NCBI RefSeq assembly: GCF_018129385.1
Contig: NZ_JAFCLN010000002.1
Location: 620,001 to 684,000, forward strand
Reading direction: 5' to 3'
DNA: 64,000 nucleotides
DNA from: Bradyrhizobium lablabi
Lineage (GTDB): Bacteria; Pseudomonadota; Alphaproteobacteria; Rhizobiales; Xanthobacteraceae
Numbering within the stretch: the first letter of the stretch is position 1; every line of letters begins with the position of its first letter. Position numbers and translations under genes: made by a program. The notes below the pieces were generated by a model, which worked only from the letters and a program-made list of their open reading frames with translations, searched no databases and was not told the DNA's origin. Of the stretch, positions 16,260 to 24,071 are shown one piece after another.

Positions 16260-17231
16260 ATGGGCGAACAGCTTTCAGTCAGCAGCGCTGACCTGAACAG
16301 CTTCGAGGGATTGCACGAAGCTGTGCGTGGTTCGCATGTCGATGTCATGCAGCTACGGCGCGGCAGACTGCGCGGCACGCTATCGCATGTCGGTATCGGC
16401 GATTTCTCGCTCAGCGTCGGCTCGTTCAATCTCGGCGTCCGCACCCAGCGCACCTCCAGCGACGAAAAACTGATCGTCGGCATGCTGCTGTCGGCGGAAG
16501 ACCGCGTCACCCATTTTGCCTTCGACATGAGCCCGGCCGACGTGCTGGTGATTCCGCCCGCGGTAGAGCATGACGGCATCTTCCATGGCGCATCATCCTA
16601 CGCGGCACTGCGATTCGACCTCGACGAGGTCGTCACCATGTTTGCCGGCGAGGCACGCCTGAGCGACCCCGCGACCTGGTGCGAGAGGAATCGCTTTCGC
16701 GCCGATCCCGCCATCGCCGCCATGACGGCCGGCCGCCTGCCGCAAATCGTATCCCGCCTTACGCAACATCAGCACGCGCTGAACCAGGCATCCGCCGATT
16801 TCTGGAAACGTGCCATCATCGACTGCATCACCGCAACGATCGTCCAGTCACTGCCGCCCGACGACCTCGGCACGCTGCCGTCCGCATTGCGGCTCGTCCA
16901 CAATGTCGAGGACTATCTCGCCGCCGCCGATGCACGCCCCGTTCATGTGTCGGAGATTTGTACGGCGTTCCGCGTATCGCGGCGCGGGTTGCACCGCGCC
17001 TTCCATGAGGTGTTCGGCATCGGCCCTGTCACGTTCCTGCGCCACAAGCGCCTCTGCGCGATCCATTCCGCGCTAAAGGAAAGCGCGCCCGGCAAGACCA
17101 CCGTTGCAGAGGTCGCCATGCAGCAAGGCTTTGCCGAACCTGGCCGCTTCTCGCAATATTATCGCGAGCTGTTCGGCGAGTACCCGTCGGAGACGCTTGG
17201 GCTGCGCGGCCGGCGCGCGGCATTGAACTGA
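16260..17231 (+). CDS. AraC-family transcriptional regulator
   Basis: A 323-aa regulator. The N-terminal 200 residues form an uncharacterised sensor domain (VDVMQLRRGRLRGTLSHVGIG, here counted from residue 27). The C-terminal ~100 residues hold two helix-turn-helices (VSEICTAFRVSRRGLHRAFHE and VAEVAMQQGFAEPGRFSQYY, each quoted up to its last helix). It resembles the AraC-binding-like EutR/HTH_18 group. It is transcribed away from the sulfatase operon, so that operon and the following AI-2E-family gene are candidate targets. Confidence 0.87.
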   Translation: MGEQLSVSSADLNSFEGLHEAVRGSHVDVMQLRRGRLRGTLSHVGIGDFSLSVGSFNLGVRTQRTSSDEKLIVGMLLSAEDRVTHFAFDMSPADVLVIPPAVEHDGIFHGASSYAALRFDLDEVVTMFAGEARLSDPATWCERNRFRADPAIAAMTAGRLPQIVSRLTQHQHALNQASADFWKRAIIDCITATIVQSLPPDDLGTLPSALRLVHNVEDYLAAADARPVHVSEICTAFRVSRRGLHRAFHEVFGIGPVTFLRHKRLCAIHSALKESAPGKTTVAEVAMQQGFAEPGRFSQYYRELFGEYPSETLGLRGRRAALN

Positions 17232-17440
17232 ACGCTCGCGACCGCGTTAGCATCCCGAACACCGGCAGATCGCCACCCGATCGTCCGCGATCAAGCTGAA
17301 TGGCAGCCAAGCCAGGCGTTATGCCGAAATTTCCCGCGACGGATGAACCGCATCATCCCAGGCGCCAAGGCCGGTCGCCGCGGCGAATCGTGATCGAGTG
17401 AGCGTGGAAGCCCCTCGAAGCGCCGTGGTATCATAAGGCG

Positions 17441-18616
17441 ATGGACGGGCGACCGCCGGAGACGGATTGCAGGCTCTCTCAATCGGCCCGGATGCTACGG
17501 ATGACTTCGCAAGATGCAGAAGCTGATGAAAGCGAGACAAGCGTGCTTAGATTTGAGAACCAAAGCTTTTTGATCCTGCTGCTCGCCGTTACCGTCGCTT
17601 TCGCCTGGATCCTGTTGCCCTTCTATGGCGCCGTGCTCTGGGCCATCGTCGGCGCGGTGATCTTTGCCCCGCTCAATCGGGCATTGCTGACGTCCATGCG
17701 CGGAAGGTCAAGCCTTGCGGCCGCGGCTACTGTCCTGATCATTTTGACACTGGTCATTCTGCCGCTCGCGATGATCGCGGCGTCCCTGATTCAGGAAGCT
17801 TCCGGCATTCACGCCAAGCTCCAGTCGGGTGAGTACGATTTCGGCCGCTTCATCCAGCGGATATTCGAGGCCCTGCCCGCTTGGGTAACCGGCATACTGG
17901 ATCGCCTCAACCTGACCGACCTCGCAGCCGTTCGCGAAAAACTGGCGGCCAATCTCATGAGGGGCGGACAGCTCGTCGCTCCCCAGGCGCTGAGCATCGG
18001 CATGAACACGCTGGATTTCGTGATCGGCCTCGGCATCATGCTTTACCTGCTGTTCTTTCTGTTGCGCGACGGCAGGGCGCTGGCCGAACGGGTCAAGCAG
18101 GCCATTCCACTGCACGCCGATCAAAAGACCGCCTTGTTTGCCCGATTTGCCGACGTCGTTCGCGCGACGGTCAAGGGTGGAATCCTGGTGGCCATTGTCC
18201 AGGGCACGCTCGGCGGCATCGCATTCTGGTTTCTCGGAATCCATGCACCGCTGCTTTGGGCGGTGGTGATGACGTTCCTGTCCCTGCTGCCCGCGGTCGG
18301 CGCCGCCCTGGTCTGGCTTCCCGCTGCAATCTATCTTCTGGCCAGCGGAGCCGTGTGGCAGGGCATCGGCCTGATCGCATACGGCGTGCTCGTCATTGGA
18401 CTGGTGGACAACATCCTTCGTCCGTTCCTGGTCGGCAAAGGCACCAAGCTGCCCGATTACGTCGTGCTGATTTCAACGCTGGGCGGCATCGAGGTTTTCG
18501 GCCTGAACGGCTTTGTCATTGGCCCGCTGATCGCAGCCATCTTCATGGTCACCTGGGAAATCTTTTCTTCTTCCAGGCAGACGGCAGGCGACCAGCCAGC
18601 CGCCCCCAAAGAATGA
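17441..18616 (+). CDS. AI-2E-family (PerM/YdiK) membrane protein
   Basis: A 391-aa polytopic protein of the AI-2 exporter/PerM superfamily. Helices are at about residues 43-80 (two), 93-120, 195-215 and a cluster at 250-375. The conserved middle has a soluble loop (residues 120-190) and the C-terminal motif GLVDNILRPFLVGKGTKLP. Members export small molecules or act as ion antiporters; the substrate here is unknown. Several starts are possible (ATG at 17441, 17492 and 17501, GTG at 17543) and none has a strong ribosome-binding site, so the N-terminal 34 residues are uncertain. Confidence 0.85.
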   Translation: MDGRPPETDCRLSQSARMLRMTSQDAEADESETSVLRFENQSFLILLLAVTVAFAWILLPFYGAVLWAIVGAVIFAPLNRALLTSMRGRSSLAAAATVLIILTLVILPLAMIAASLIQEASGIHAKLQSGEYDFGRFIQRIFEALPAWVTGILDRLNLTDLAAVREKLAANLMRGGQLVAPQALSIGMNTLDFVIGLGIMLYLLFFLLRDGRALAERVKQAIPLHADQKTALFARFADVVRATVKGGILVAIVQGTLGGIAFWFLGIHAPLLWAVVMTFLSLLPAVGAALVWLPAAIYLLASGAVWQGIGLIAYGVLVIGLVDNILRPFLVGKGTKLPDYVVLISTLGGIEVFGLNGFVIGPLIAAIFMVTWEIFSSSRQTAGDQPAAPKE

Positions 18617-18641
18617 CCCGACAGGGGCAGATTGATCTCGG

Positions 18642-19106
18642 CTAGGCCGGATCGACCAGGTCGCCGATCATGGTGCAGGTAACACCGGCAGTCCCCGACT
18701 GATTTTGCTCAACCAACAGGTATGGAAATCGCCCTTCACCTATCAACCAGCGTGTCTGGAGGTTCGCGCTGGTGTAGTAGAAACCGCCCGCTACCGGCGG
18801 GACATACGGGATTGGAATCGGCAAAACCCGAGCAAGGGTATCAGCGCCATTTGCTACTGTTGAAATTTGTAGAATCGCCCGGCGCGGCTGGGATGCCGTC
18901 AGAATATTGCAATTGATTTCACGTACCATCAGGCGTTTGTTTGGCGGCAATTGCGAGAAGAAGACCGGACAAAGAGACGCGCTACACATCCCGGACGCGC
19001 TCTCGTCCCAGTAAGTGCCGACAATGACGGGGGCTGCGTTGGCCTGGGTAGCGACGACGAGCGCACTGGCAACGGTCGCAAAGAGAGCTAGGCGACGAAA
19101 AAACAC
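18642..19106 (-). CDS. Secreted Cys-containing protein, member A of a divergent paralogous pair
   Basis: A 154-aa protein with a signal peptide (about residues 1-24, ending ANA). The mature part starts APVIVGTYWDE and has four cysteines (MCSASLC, INC, VTC). Key shared positions with the protein at 19542 are VGxxxxE, two early Cys, PPxxK, a single Cys after the second strand, LIGEGRFP and TCTMIGDLV. It starts with GTG and a GGAG site. Function unknown; the fold looks like a small beta protein stabilised by two disulfides. Confidence 0.78.
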   Translation of the reverse strand: MFFRRLALFATVASALVVATQANAAPVIVGTYWDESASGMCSASLCPVFFSQLPPNKRLMVREINCNILTASQPRRAILQISTVANGADTLARVLPIPIPYVPPVAGGFYYTSANLQTRWLIGEGRFPYLLVEQNQSGTAGVTCTMIGDLVDPA

Positions 19107-19541
19107 CGTTAATCTCCATTCAAGTAAAAATGGCAGCTAATCCTAGCGTCGCGGGAGCGTCAATAGAGCAGCCATCGCTCTTCTTGTGGCCCTCTCTTGA
19201 AAGCGCTGCCGTGCGGGTGTTGGTGGCCCGAGATCAGGCGCGGCACATCCGCGCACCGCATGGACACCGGCAAATGAAATTTGCCGCCCGCACCGCTTGC
19301 GCTTCTCGATCTTTCTTCCGGCTGCTCCACCATGAGGTCGCAGTCGGTTCGAGCGCGGTAAAGCTATCTGCCCGGACTTGGCGGCTGCGGTATTTGGGTC
19401 AGCCTCCAGGCGCAACAGAGCGCCTCGAATTGCCAGCAGGGGGAAAGCCAGCCAAACTGCTCGGACCGTGTTTATCCGCGGCGATCCGAATTTTTGACTT
19501 GCCGCGCGGTAGAGCGTCGACAAAAAACCGCGGAGTAAAAA
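19107..19541. other. Divergent intergenic region between two secreted paralogues
   Basis: 435 bp with no supported gene; overlapping frames are arginine-rich out-of-frame readings. It should carry promoters for both secreted proteins. Ribosome-binding sites are visible at both ends (GGAGATT before 19106; GGAG before 19542). No extended inverted or direct repeat was seen by eye. Confidence 0.55.
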
Positions 19542-20012
19542 ATGAAATTGGTTTGTTTTTTTGTTTCTCTCGTTCTGGCCGTGCTTGCTTCAACGATGGC
19601 GGTCACCTCCGCTTCAGCCCAAGGGGTCATAATCGTCGGCAACCTCTACGAGGAGACCAAGTCTGCGTCATGCTTTGGTGCAGGCAACTCGGCCTGCCAT
19701 CTGATTTTCAATCCTGCACCGCCGACGAACAAGATTCTGATCACAGACGTTAGTTGCCTGTTCACTCACACCCAACCGATTGCGCAATCGGCGATTGCCG
19801 TGTCCGACAGTCCAACGTCCGGACCATTTCGCCGATTTGAGTACTTCCCCGCGCAAACCGGTAACGCCCAGGCGGGCAACACCTTCTCCGCCGCAAAATT
19901 CAAGACCAACTTCCTGTTTGGGGAGGGAAAATACCCAGCGATATACTTCAACATGGTGGCCGTTGGCACAGGCCAAATAACCTGCAAAATAGTGGGCGTC
20001 GTTCAGCCGTAG
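19542..20012 (+). CDS. Secreted Cys-containing protein, member B of a divergent paralogous pair
   Basis: A 156-aa protein with a signal peptide (residues 1-26, ending ASAQ). The mature part GVIIVGNLYEET parallels VIVGTYWDES of the protein at 18642, and the two align through SxxC, C, NPAPPTNK, a second-strand Cys, FLFGEGKYP and ITCKIVGVV. Four cysteines are conserved in order. A GGAG site precedes the ATG. No named family recognised; probably a periplasmic or secreted protein. Confidence 0.8.
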   Translation: MKLVCFFVSLVLAVLASTMAVTSASAQGVIIVGNLYEETKSASCFGAGNSACHLIFNPAPPTNKILITDVSCLFTHTQPIAQSAIAVSDSPTSGPFRRFEYFPAQTGNAQAGNTFSAAKFKTNFLFGEGKYPAIYFNMVAVGTGQITCKIVGVVQP

Positions 20013-20489
20013 GTTGGGCGTCCGCGGGGCGAGGTAGCTGTCCGTCGTCAGCCCCTCAACGCGTATCGAGCGGTGGAAAGAAGCTCCGGCAAATCGGACG
20101 TGAGCGCATGTTTCCCGAACTTGGGAAACAGGTCTGACGGACGGTCGATCAACTTCGCGCATCGCCTCGGCCGCGGGACAAGAAAGCCGCGGCTCGCCGA
20201 CGTGAAACGAACGCTTGTCGAGGTGAAGGATCGCCCGATGGATGAATTAAATCGGGCGCACAGTGCTGGATGTTCGAACGATCGGCGTATCCCGTCGACG
20301 TTGCCCTTTCCCTGTTGCGCGGCGCCAATCATGCCGGCCTTATGCACACGAACTGGCCGCGAATTCCGTTGCGCACGGAATCGAATTTCCCGAGCAATCT
20401 CAAGCTGATTTGGCTCGTCCAGATCGCCGTGCAAAATATTTCGCTTTACGATTCTGAAAATCAGAAGTATAACCCACCCGTCTCGCACC
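20013..20489. other. Non-coding stretch after secreted protein B
   Basis: About 480 bp without a supported gene. A minus-strand frame of 177 codons spans it, but that frame runs into the repeated block on its right and lacks a signal, domain or ribosome-binding site. The stretch shows short imperfect dyads only. Possibly decayed intergenic DNA next to the repeats. Confidence 0.45.
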
Positions 20490-21105
20490 CACATGAGGGG
20501 CGTATCGCCATCGTCACGACACGTTGGGCGCGGGATGCGATGGACGCAGTGGCGCCACAGGCGAGTGGCGTTGCGCTTCAAGAGAGGACTGCACGGGCCA
20601 TGCCCGGCGAAGCCTCTCCTGACCCGCCGAAGTCCGCCTTCGGACGAAGGCGGTTGGCGAAGCCGGGCTGCGTACGGTCAAGTCGTGTGGTTCTGACGCC
20701 GCGAGGCTGGCGTCAAGTTCGTGAGAAGCTGGCGCTTCTCAGGGATGACGGTGACAACGAGCTCGCCCCACCGGGAAGATCACGAAGTAAGCCGTAACAC
20801 CATTGCGCAGGGGATGTCGGAGTGTTCTCCGCTCACCTGTATGCTCGTGTGCAGCTTTTTGTGCTTGCGCATCAGGCACACGAGACCGCGGGTGCAGCGC
20901 GCACCCGGCATTCCCTGCGCCCTCTGGCTTCAGAGGGGCAACGAATTTCAAAACTCGGATGCAAATTGCGTCGCGAGAACGAGAACACACACTCACTCGT
21001 CATCCCCGCACAGGCGGGGATCCAGTATTCCAGAGACAGCTGTGATTGAACCGAGAAGCCGCGGCGTACTAGATTCCCCGCCTTCGCGGGGAATGACGAC
21101 TGACG
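20490..21105. repeat. Block of Bradyrhizobium-type dispersed repeat DNA
   Basis: I recognise several phrases that recur around Bradyrhizobium genomes next to non-coding or mobile DNA: gcgatggacgcagtggcgcc, the region with aagatcacgaagtaagccg, and tattccagagacagctgtga. The block is a mosaic with no family-like protein in any frame. It ends with a paired palindromic element at 20998-21103. It gives a spurious 5' extension to the DNA polymerase IV frame. Recognition is from memory, so copy number in this genome is unverified. Confidence 0.55.
20998..21103. repeat. REP-like paired palindromes in inverted orientation
   Basis: The left unit reads cgtcatccccgc-acag-gcggggatccagta with 8-bp arms at 21002-21009 and 21014-21021. 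The right unit is its near reverse complement: a 9-bp-arm hairpin attccccgc-cttc-gcggggaat around 21073-21094, followed by gacgac. The pair encloses about 45 bp (tattccagagac...). Two such units facing each other form a long imperfect hairpin, as in REP/BIME elements. It lies about 100 bp upstream of dinB. Confidence 0.7.
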
Positions 21106-21206
21106 TCGCGGCAACAGTGTCCTACGCCGCCTTCGGCTTGACACTCACCACCCGTGTTCTCATTATGTTCTCTACGCAAAAATCTCGCTGGGGGCGAACG
21201 GTCGGC

Positions 21207-22454
21207 ATGGCAATGACAGCCACCATCCTCCACGCGGATCTCGATGCGTTTTATGCCTCGGTCGAGCAGATGCTTGAGCCGTCGCTGCGCGGCAAGCCCG
21301 TTGCCGTGGGCGGCGGAGTCGTGCTGGCGGCTTCCTACGAGGCCAAGGCGTTCGGAGTCCACAGCGGCATGTCGGGACGGCAGGCCAGCGAGCTCTGTCC
21401 GCATCTGATTTTTGTCGAAGGACATTTCAGGGAATACCAGCGGCTGGGCGATGCCGCCATCGAGGTGATCGGCGATTTCACGCCGAGCATCGAGCGGATT
21501 TCCATCGACGAGGCCTTCGCCGATGTGGCGGGCTGCACGCACCTGTTCGGTTCGCCCGCCGAAATTGCTGCGGCGATCCGCCGGCGTGTGCGGGTGGAGC
21601 TGGGCCTTCCCATCTCGGTTGGCGTGGCGCGCACAAAACATCTGGCGAAGATCGCTTCACAGGTGGCCAAGCCGGACGGGCTGGTGGTGGTCGATCCCGG
21701 CACCGAATTGCAATTCCTTCATCACCTGCCGGTCGAATTGATGTGGGGCGTAGGCCCCGTCACCAGGGCCAAACTGGCCGGGATCGGCGTCGCAACGATC
21801 GGACAGCTCGCAAGGCTGCCTGGATGGTCGCTCGAACATTTGCTCGGTCCTGCCGCGGGAGAGAAACTTGCCGCGCTCGCATGGAACCGCGATCCACGCG
21901 CCATCCAGACCGACCGTCGTGCCCGCTCCGTAGGCGCGCAGTCGGCGATCGGCAGGAAACCGGTCGAGGCGCGGATTTTCCGGCCGACCCTGTTTCACCT
22001 TGCCGACCGGATTGGCACCCGGCTCCGGGCCAGATCGAAGCCCGGGCGGACCGTGACGGTGCGCGTTCGTTTCGCCAATTTGAACTCGGTGACGCGTTCG
22101 GTCACGCTCGATGCGCCGATCTCCGCGACCGTGATCCTCGCCGAGCTTGCCGAAGAGCTTGTCCGGGCGGTGCTCGCAGAACATCCCGAGGAACAGACCA
22201 TCTCGCTGCTGGCGATCTCGGTGTCGCACCTTGAGGAGCACTGGGACCTGGAGCTGGAACTGCCGCTGGGACTTCCCGATGAACCCCGCCGTCCCGGCAG
22301 CAAAACAGGCATGGCGCGGTGGGCGGCCGATCGCGCCGTCGACAAAATCCGCGATCGTTTCGGATGGGACGCCATCGGCTACGGCTCGGTCGCGCTGGGT
22401 ATCGCCCGTTCCGTTCCCGATGCGTTTCGTGAACTTGCCGAGAAGGATTTGTGA
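21207..22454 (+). CDS. dinB: DNA polymerase IV (Y-family)
   Basis: A 415-aa error-prone polymerase for translesion synthesis. Palm motifs are HADLDAFYASVEQ (residues 8-20) and SIDEAFADV, with catalytic acidic residues. The helix-hairpin-helix stretch is WGVGPVTRAKLAGIGV, followed by the little-finger domain. The ATG at 21207 (MAMTATIL) is chosen; the frame is open much further upstream through repeat DNA but that part has no polymerase homology. No LexA-type box could be assigned by eye. Confidence 0.93.
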   Translation: MAMTATILHADLDAFYASVEQMLEPSLRGKPVAVGGGVVLAASYEAKAFGVHSGMSGRQASELCPHLIFVEGHFREYQRLGDAAIEVIGDFTPSIERISIDEAFADVAGCTHLFGSPAEIAAAIRRRVRVELGLPISVGVARTKHLAKIASQVAKPDGLVVVDPGTELQFLHHLPVELMWGVGPVTRAKLAGIGVATIGQLARLPGWSLEHLLGPAAGEKLAALAWNRDPRAIQTDRRARSVGAQSAIGRKPVEARIFRPTLFHLADRIGTRLRARSKPGRTVTVRVRFANLNSVTRSVTLDAPISATVILAELAEELVRAVLAEHPEEQTISLLAISVSHLEEHWDLELELPLGLPDEPRRPGSKTGMARWAADRAVDKIRDRFGWDAIGYGSVALGIARSVPDAFRELAEKDL

Positions 22455-22471
22455 CGTTGCCGCCTTGCTCC

Positions 22472-22717
22472 TCAGCGCATGCGAATCTTGCGTTTCGACA
22501 TGTTGCCCTTGTGGCTGCGAAATTCCGCACGGCTGTCGCGGAAGCGCTGCTCGCGGATTTCGCGTGCCCGGATTTGCCGCCTGACGTCGTCACGAACACT
22601 TTGCGTGATCGATTCCCGAACCCCTCGCGCGGGGTCGAAGGCATGCACCGGCGTATTGGCGCATATCAGGCCCAGCAGTCCTGCAAGGAACAGTTGAACA
22701 ATTCGGGTGCTGATCAT
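22472..22717 (-). CDS. Small secreted basic protein, hypothetical
   Basis: An 81-aa protein with a signal peptide (residues 1-26, ending VHA). A highly charged, Arg/Glu-rich helical mature part follows (DDVRRQIRAREIREQRFRD). Ribosome-binding site is weak (GAGAAG). It converges with dinB. No family recognised; the composition resembles short periplasmic or DNA/RNA-binding basic peptides. Confidence 0.6.
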   Translation of the reverse strand: MISTRIVQLFLAGLLGLICANTPVHAFDPARGVRESITQSVRDDVRRQIRAREIREQRFRDSRAEFRSHKGNMSKRKIRMR

Positions 22718-22977
22718 CGTCTTCTCGTTTGTCGTGGTCCTGTAACGCGTTGTGCCGGCCGATGGTTCACGATGCTGCGGTGCAATTCGAGAGATGGTGC
22801 GCCTTTGTCGTTCGAGGGCGGCGGTCAGGTTCACGTGCCACAGTCGGGCTGGCGTGGTGTGTGCGCAGACGCCACACCGCTGCGGCGCGCGCCGGGACTT
22901 GAAACCGCCGCGAATGGAACCGCACTATCCGTCTCGGGGGTGCCGGTAGCAGAGCGCCCTGTCATGGGAGGAGACAG

Positions 22978-23931
22978 ATGAGAGCATTCTTGTTGGGTGC
23001 GGCGATCACGCTTGCCTTTTCCACCGTTGCCGGCGCGCAGGCGCCAAGCTGGACGGTCCCGCCGGAAAGTGCGCGCTGCCCGTCGAAATGGGGCGCGGCC
23101 GATGAGCGCGGTTCGGCCAATCACCAGAAGCCTGCGGCCGTATTGAACGCCGCCAAACTGATCAAGACCGGCGAAGTGATCGAGCTTGCGCATGTGCTCG
23201 GTCCGAGCATGGCGTTCTTCGGAACGCGGCGGTTTGACATGCACACCAAGCGCACGTTCATGAACGAATTCTCCAACATGCGCGGATCGAACGAGGAGAT
23301 AATCATCACCGAACTCGGCCAGGTCGGCACGCAGTTCGACGGCTTTGCGCACCAGACCCATCTCGATAGCTGGTACAATTGCCAGAAGGTGGCCGAAAAT
23401 ACCGACCGCACCGGCTTCAAGAAGTTCGGCATTCACAATGTTGGCGCGCTGTTCACGCGCGGCGTGCTGATCGACGTCGCCGGTTTCAAGGGCGTCGAGA
23501 TGCTGGGTGACAATTACGAGATCACGGTGGCGGATCTCGAGGGCGCGCTGAAGAAGCAGAACCTGACATTGCAGGCGGGCGATGCCGTCGTCATCCACAC
23601 CGGCTGGGGCAAGCTCTACGGCAAGGACAACCCCCGCTATGTCAAATCCTGCCCGGGGCTCGGTGTGCCGGCCGCGCAGTGGATCATAGCAAAGGACCCG
23701 ATGCTGCTCGGTGCCGACAACTGGCCGGTCGAGGTCGCGCCCAACCCCGACAAGCAATTGTCCTTGCCGGTGCATCAGCTCGCGCTGGTCGTGAACGGCG
23801 TTCACCTGCTGGAGAACATGAAGCTCGACGAGCTCGTGCAAAAGGGCGTCAGCGAATTCGCCTTCGTGATGCAGCCGCTGAAGATCCAGGGCGGCTCCGG
23901 CTCTACGGTGTCGCCGATCGCGGTGCGGTAG
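22978..23931 (+). CDS. Secreted cyclase-family (kynurenine-formamidase-like) metal hydrolase
   Basis: A 317-aa protein with a signal peptide (residues 1-21, ending GAQA). The cyclase-family core has the metal-binding GTQFDGFAHQ motif around residues 121-130, GVLIDVAG, and AVVIHTGWGKLY. Members hydrolyse N-formylkynurenine-like or lactone/amide substrates using a bound divalent metal. The start has a perfect GGAGGAGA site. It stands alone and is followed by a hairpin. Substrate unknown. Confidence 0.87.
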   Translation: MRAFLLGAAITLAFSTVAGAQAPSWTVPPESARCPSKWGAADERGSANHQKPAAVLNAAKLIKTGEVIELAHVLGPSMAFFGTRRFDMHTKRTFMNEFSNMRGSNEEIIITELGQVGTQFDGFAHQTHLDSWYNCQKVAENTDRTGFKKFGIHNVGALFTRGVLIDVAGFKGVEMLGDNYEITVADLEGALKKQNLTLQAGDAVVIHTGWGKLYGKDNPRYVKSCPGLGVPAAQWIIAKDPMLLGADNWPVEVAPNPDKQLSLPVHQLALVVNGVHLLENMKLDELVQKGVSEFAFVMQPLKIQGGSGSTVSPIAVR

Positions 23932-23961
23932 CGGCGGCGCCTTTGCCGTTAACGATTACGA

Positions 23962-23990
23962 CTCCCTGCAAGCTCCCGGCTTGCAGGGAG
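23962..23990 (+). terminator. Strong hairpin after the cyclase-family gene
   Basis: Perfect 11-bp arms (ctccctgcaag / cttgcagggag) around a 7-nt loop, 30 bp after the stop. There is no T-run directly after it, so it may be a Rho-dependent pause or an mRNA 3'-end stabiliser. Confidence 0.55.
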
Positions 23991-24007
23991 CTGGTTCACC
24001 GGCTTGT

Positions 24008-24039
24008 GATGCCACAGTTTGCGGCATCGCGGGGTTTTT
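24008..24039 (+). terminator. Second, weaker hairpin with T-run
   Basis: Arms gatgcc / ggcatc (24008-24013, 24023-24028) are followed after gcgggg by ttttt at 24035-24039. It lies 33 bp before the DsbD-like GTG start. It may act with the hairpin at 23962 as a double terminator. Confidence 0.4.
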
Positions 24040-24071
24040 CATAGGACGTTGCCCAGGATTGGCTATTCACC

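Noticed and set aside
20048..20581. 177-codon minus-strand frame
   Set aside because: Partly overlaps the repeat block; no family features; probable chance frame in GC-rich DNA.
20721..21206. 162-codon N-terminal extension of the DNA polymerase IV frame
   Set aside because: It translates dispersed repeat DNA and has no polymerase features; the family's usual N-terminus begins at about 21207.
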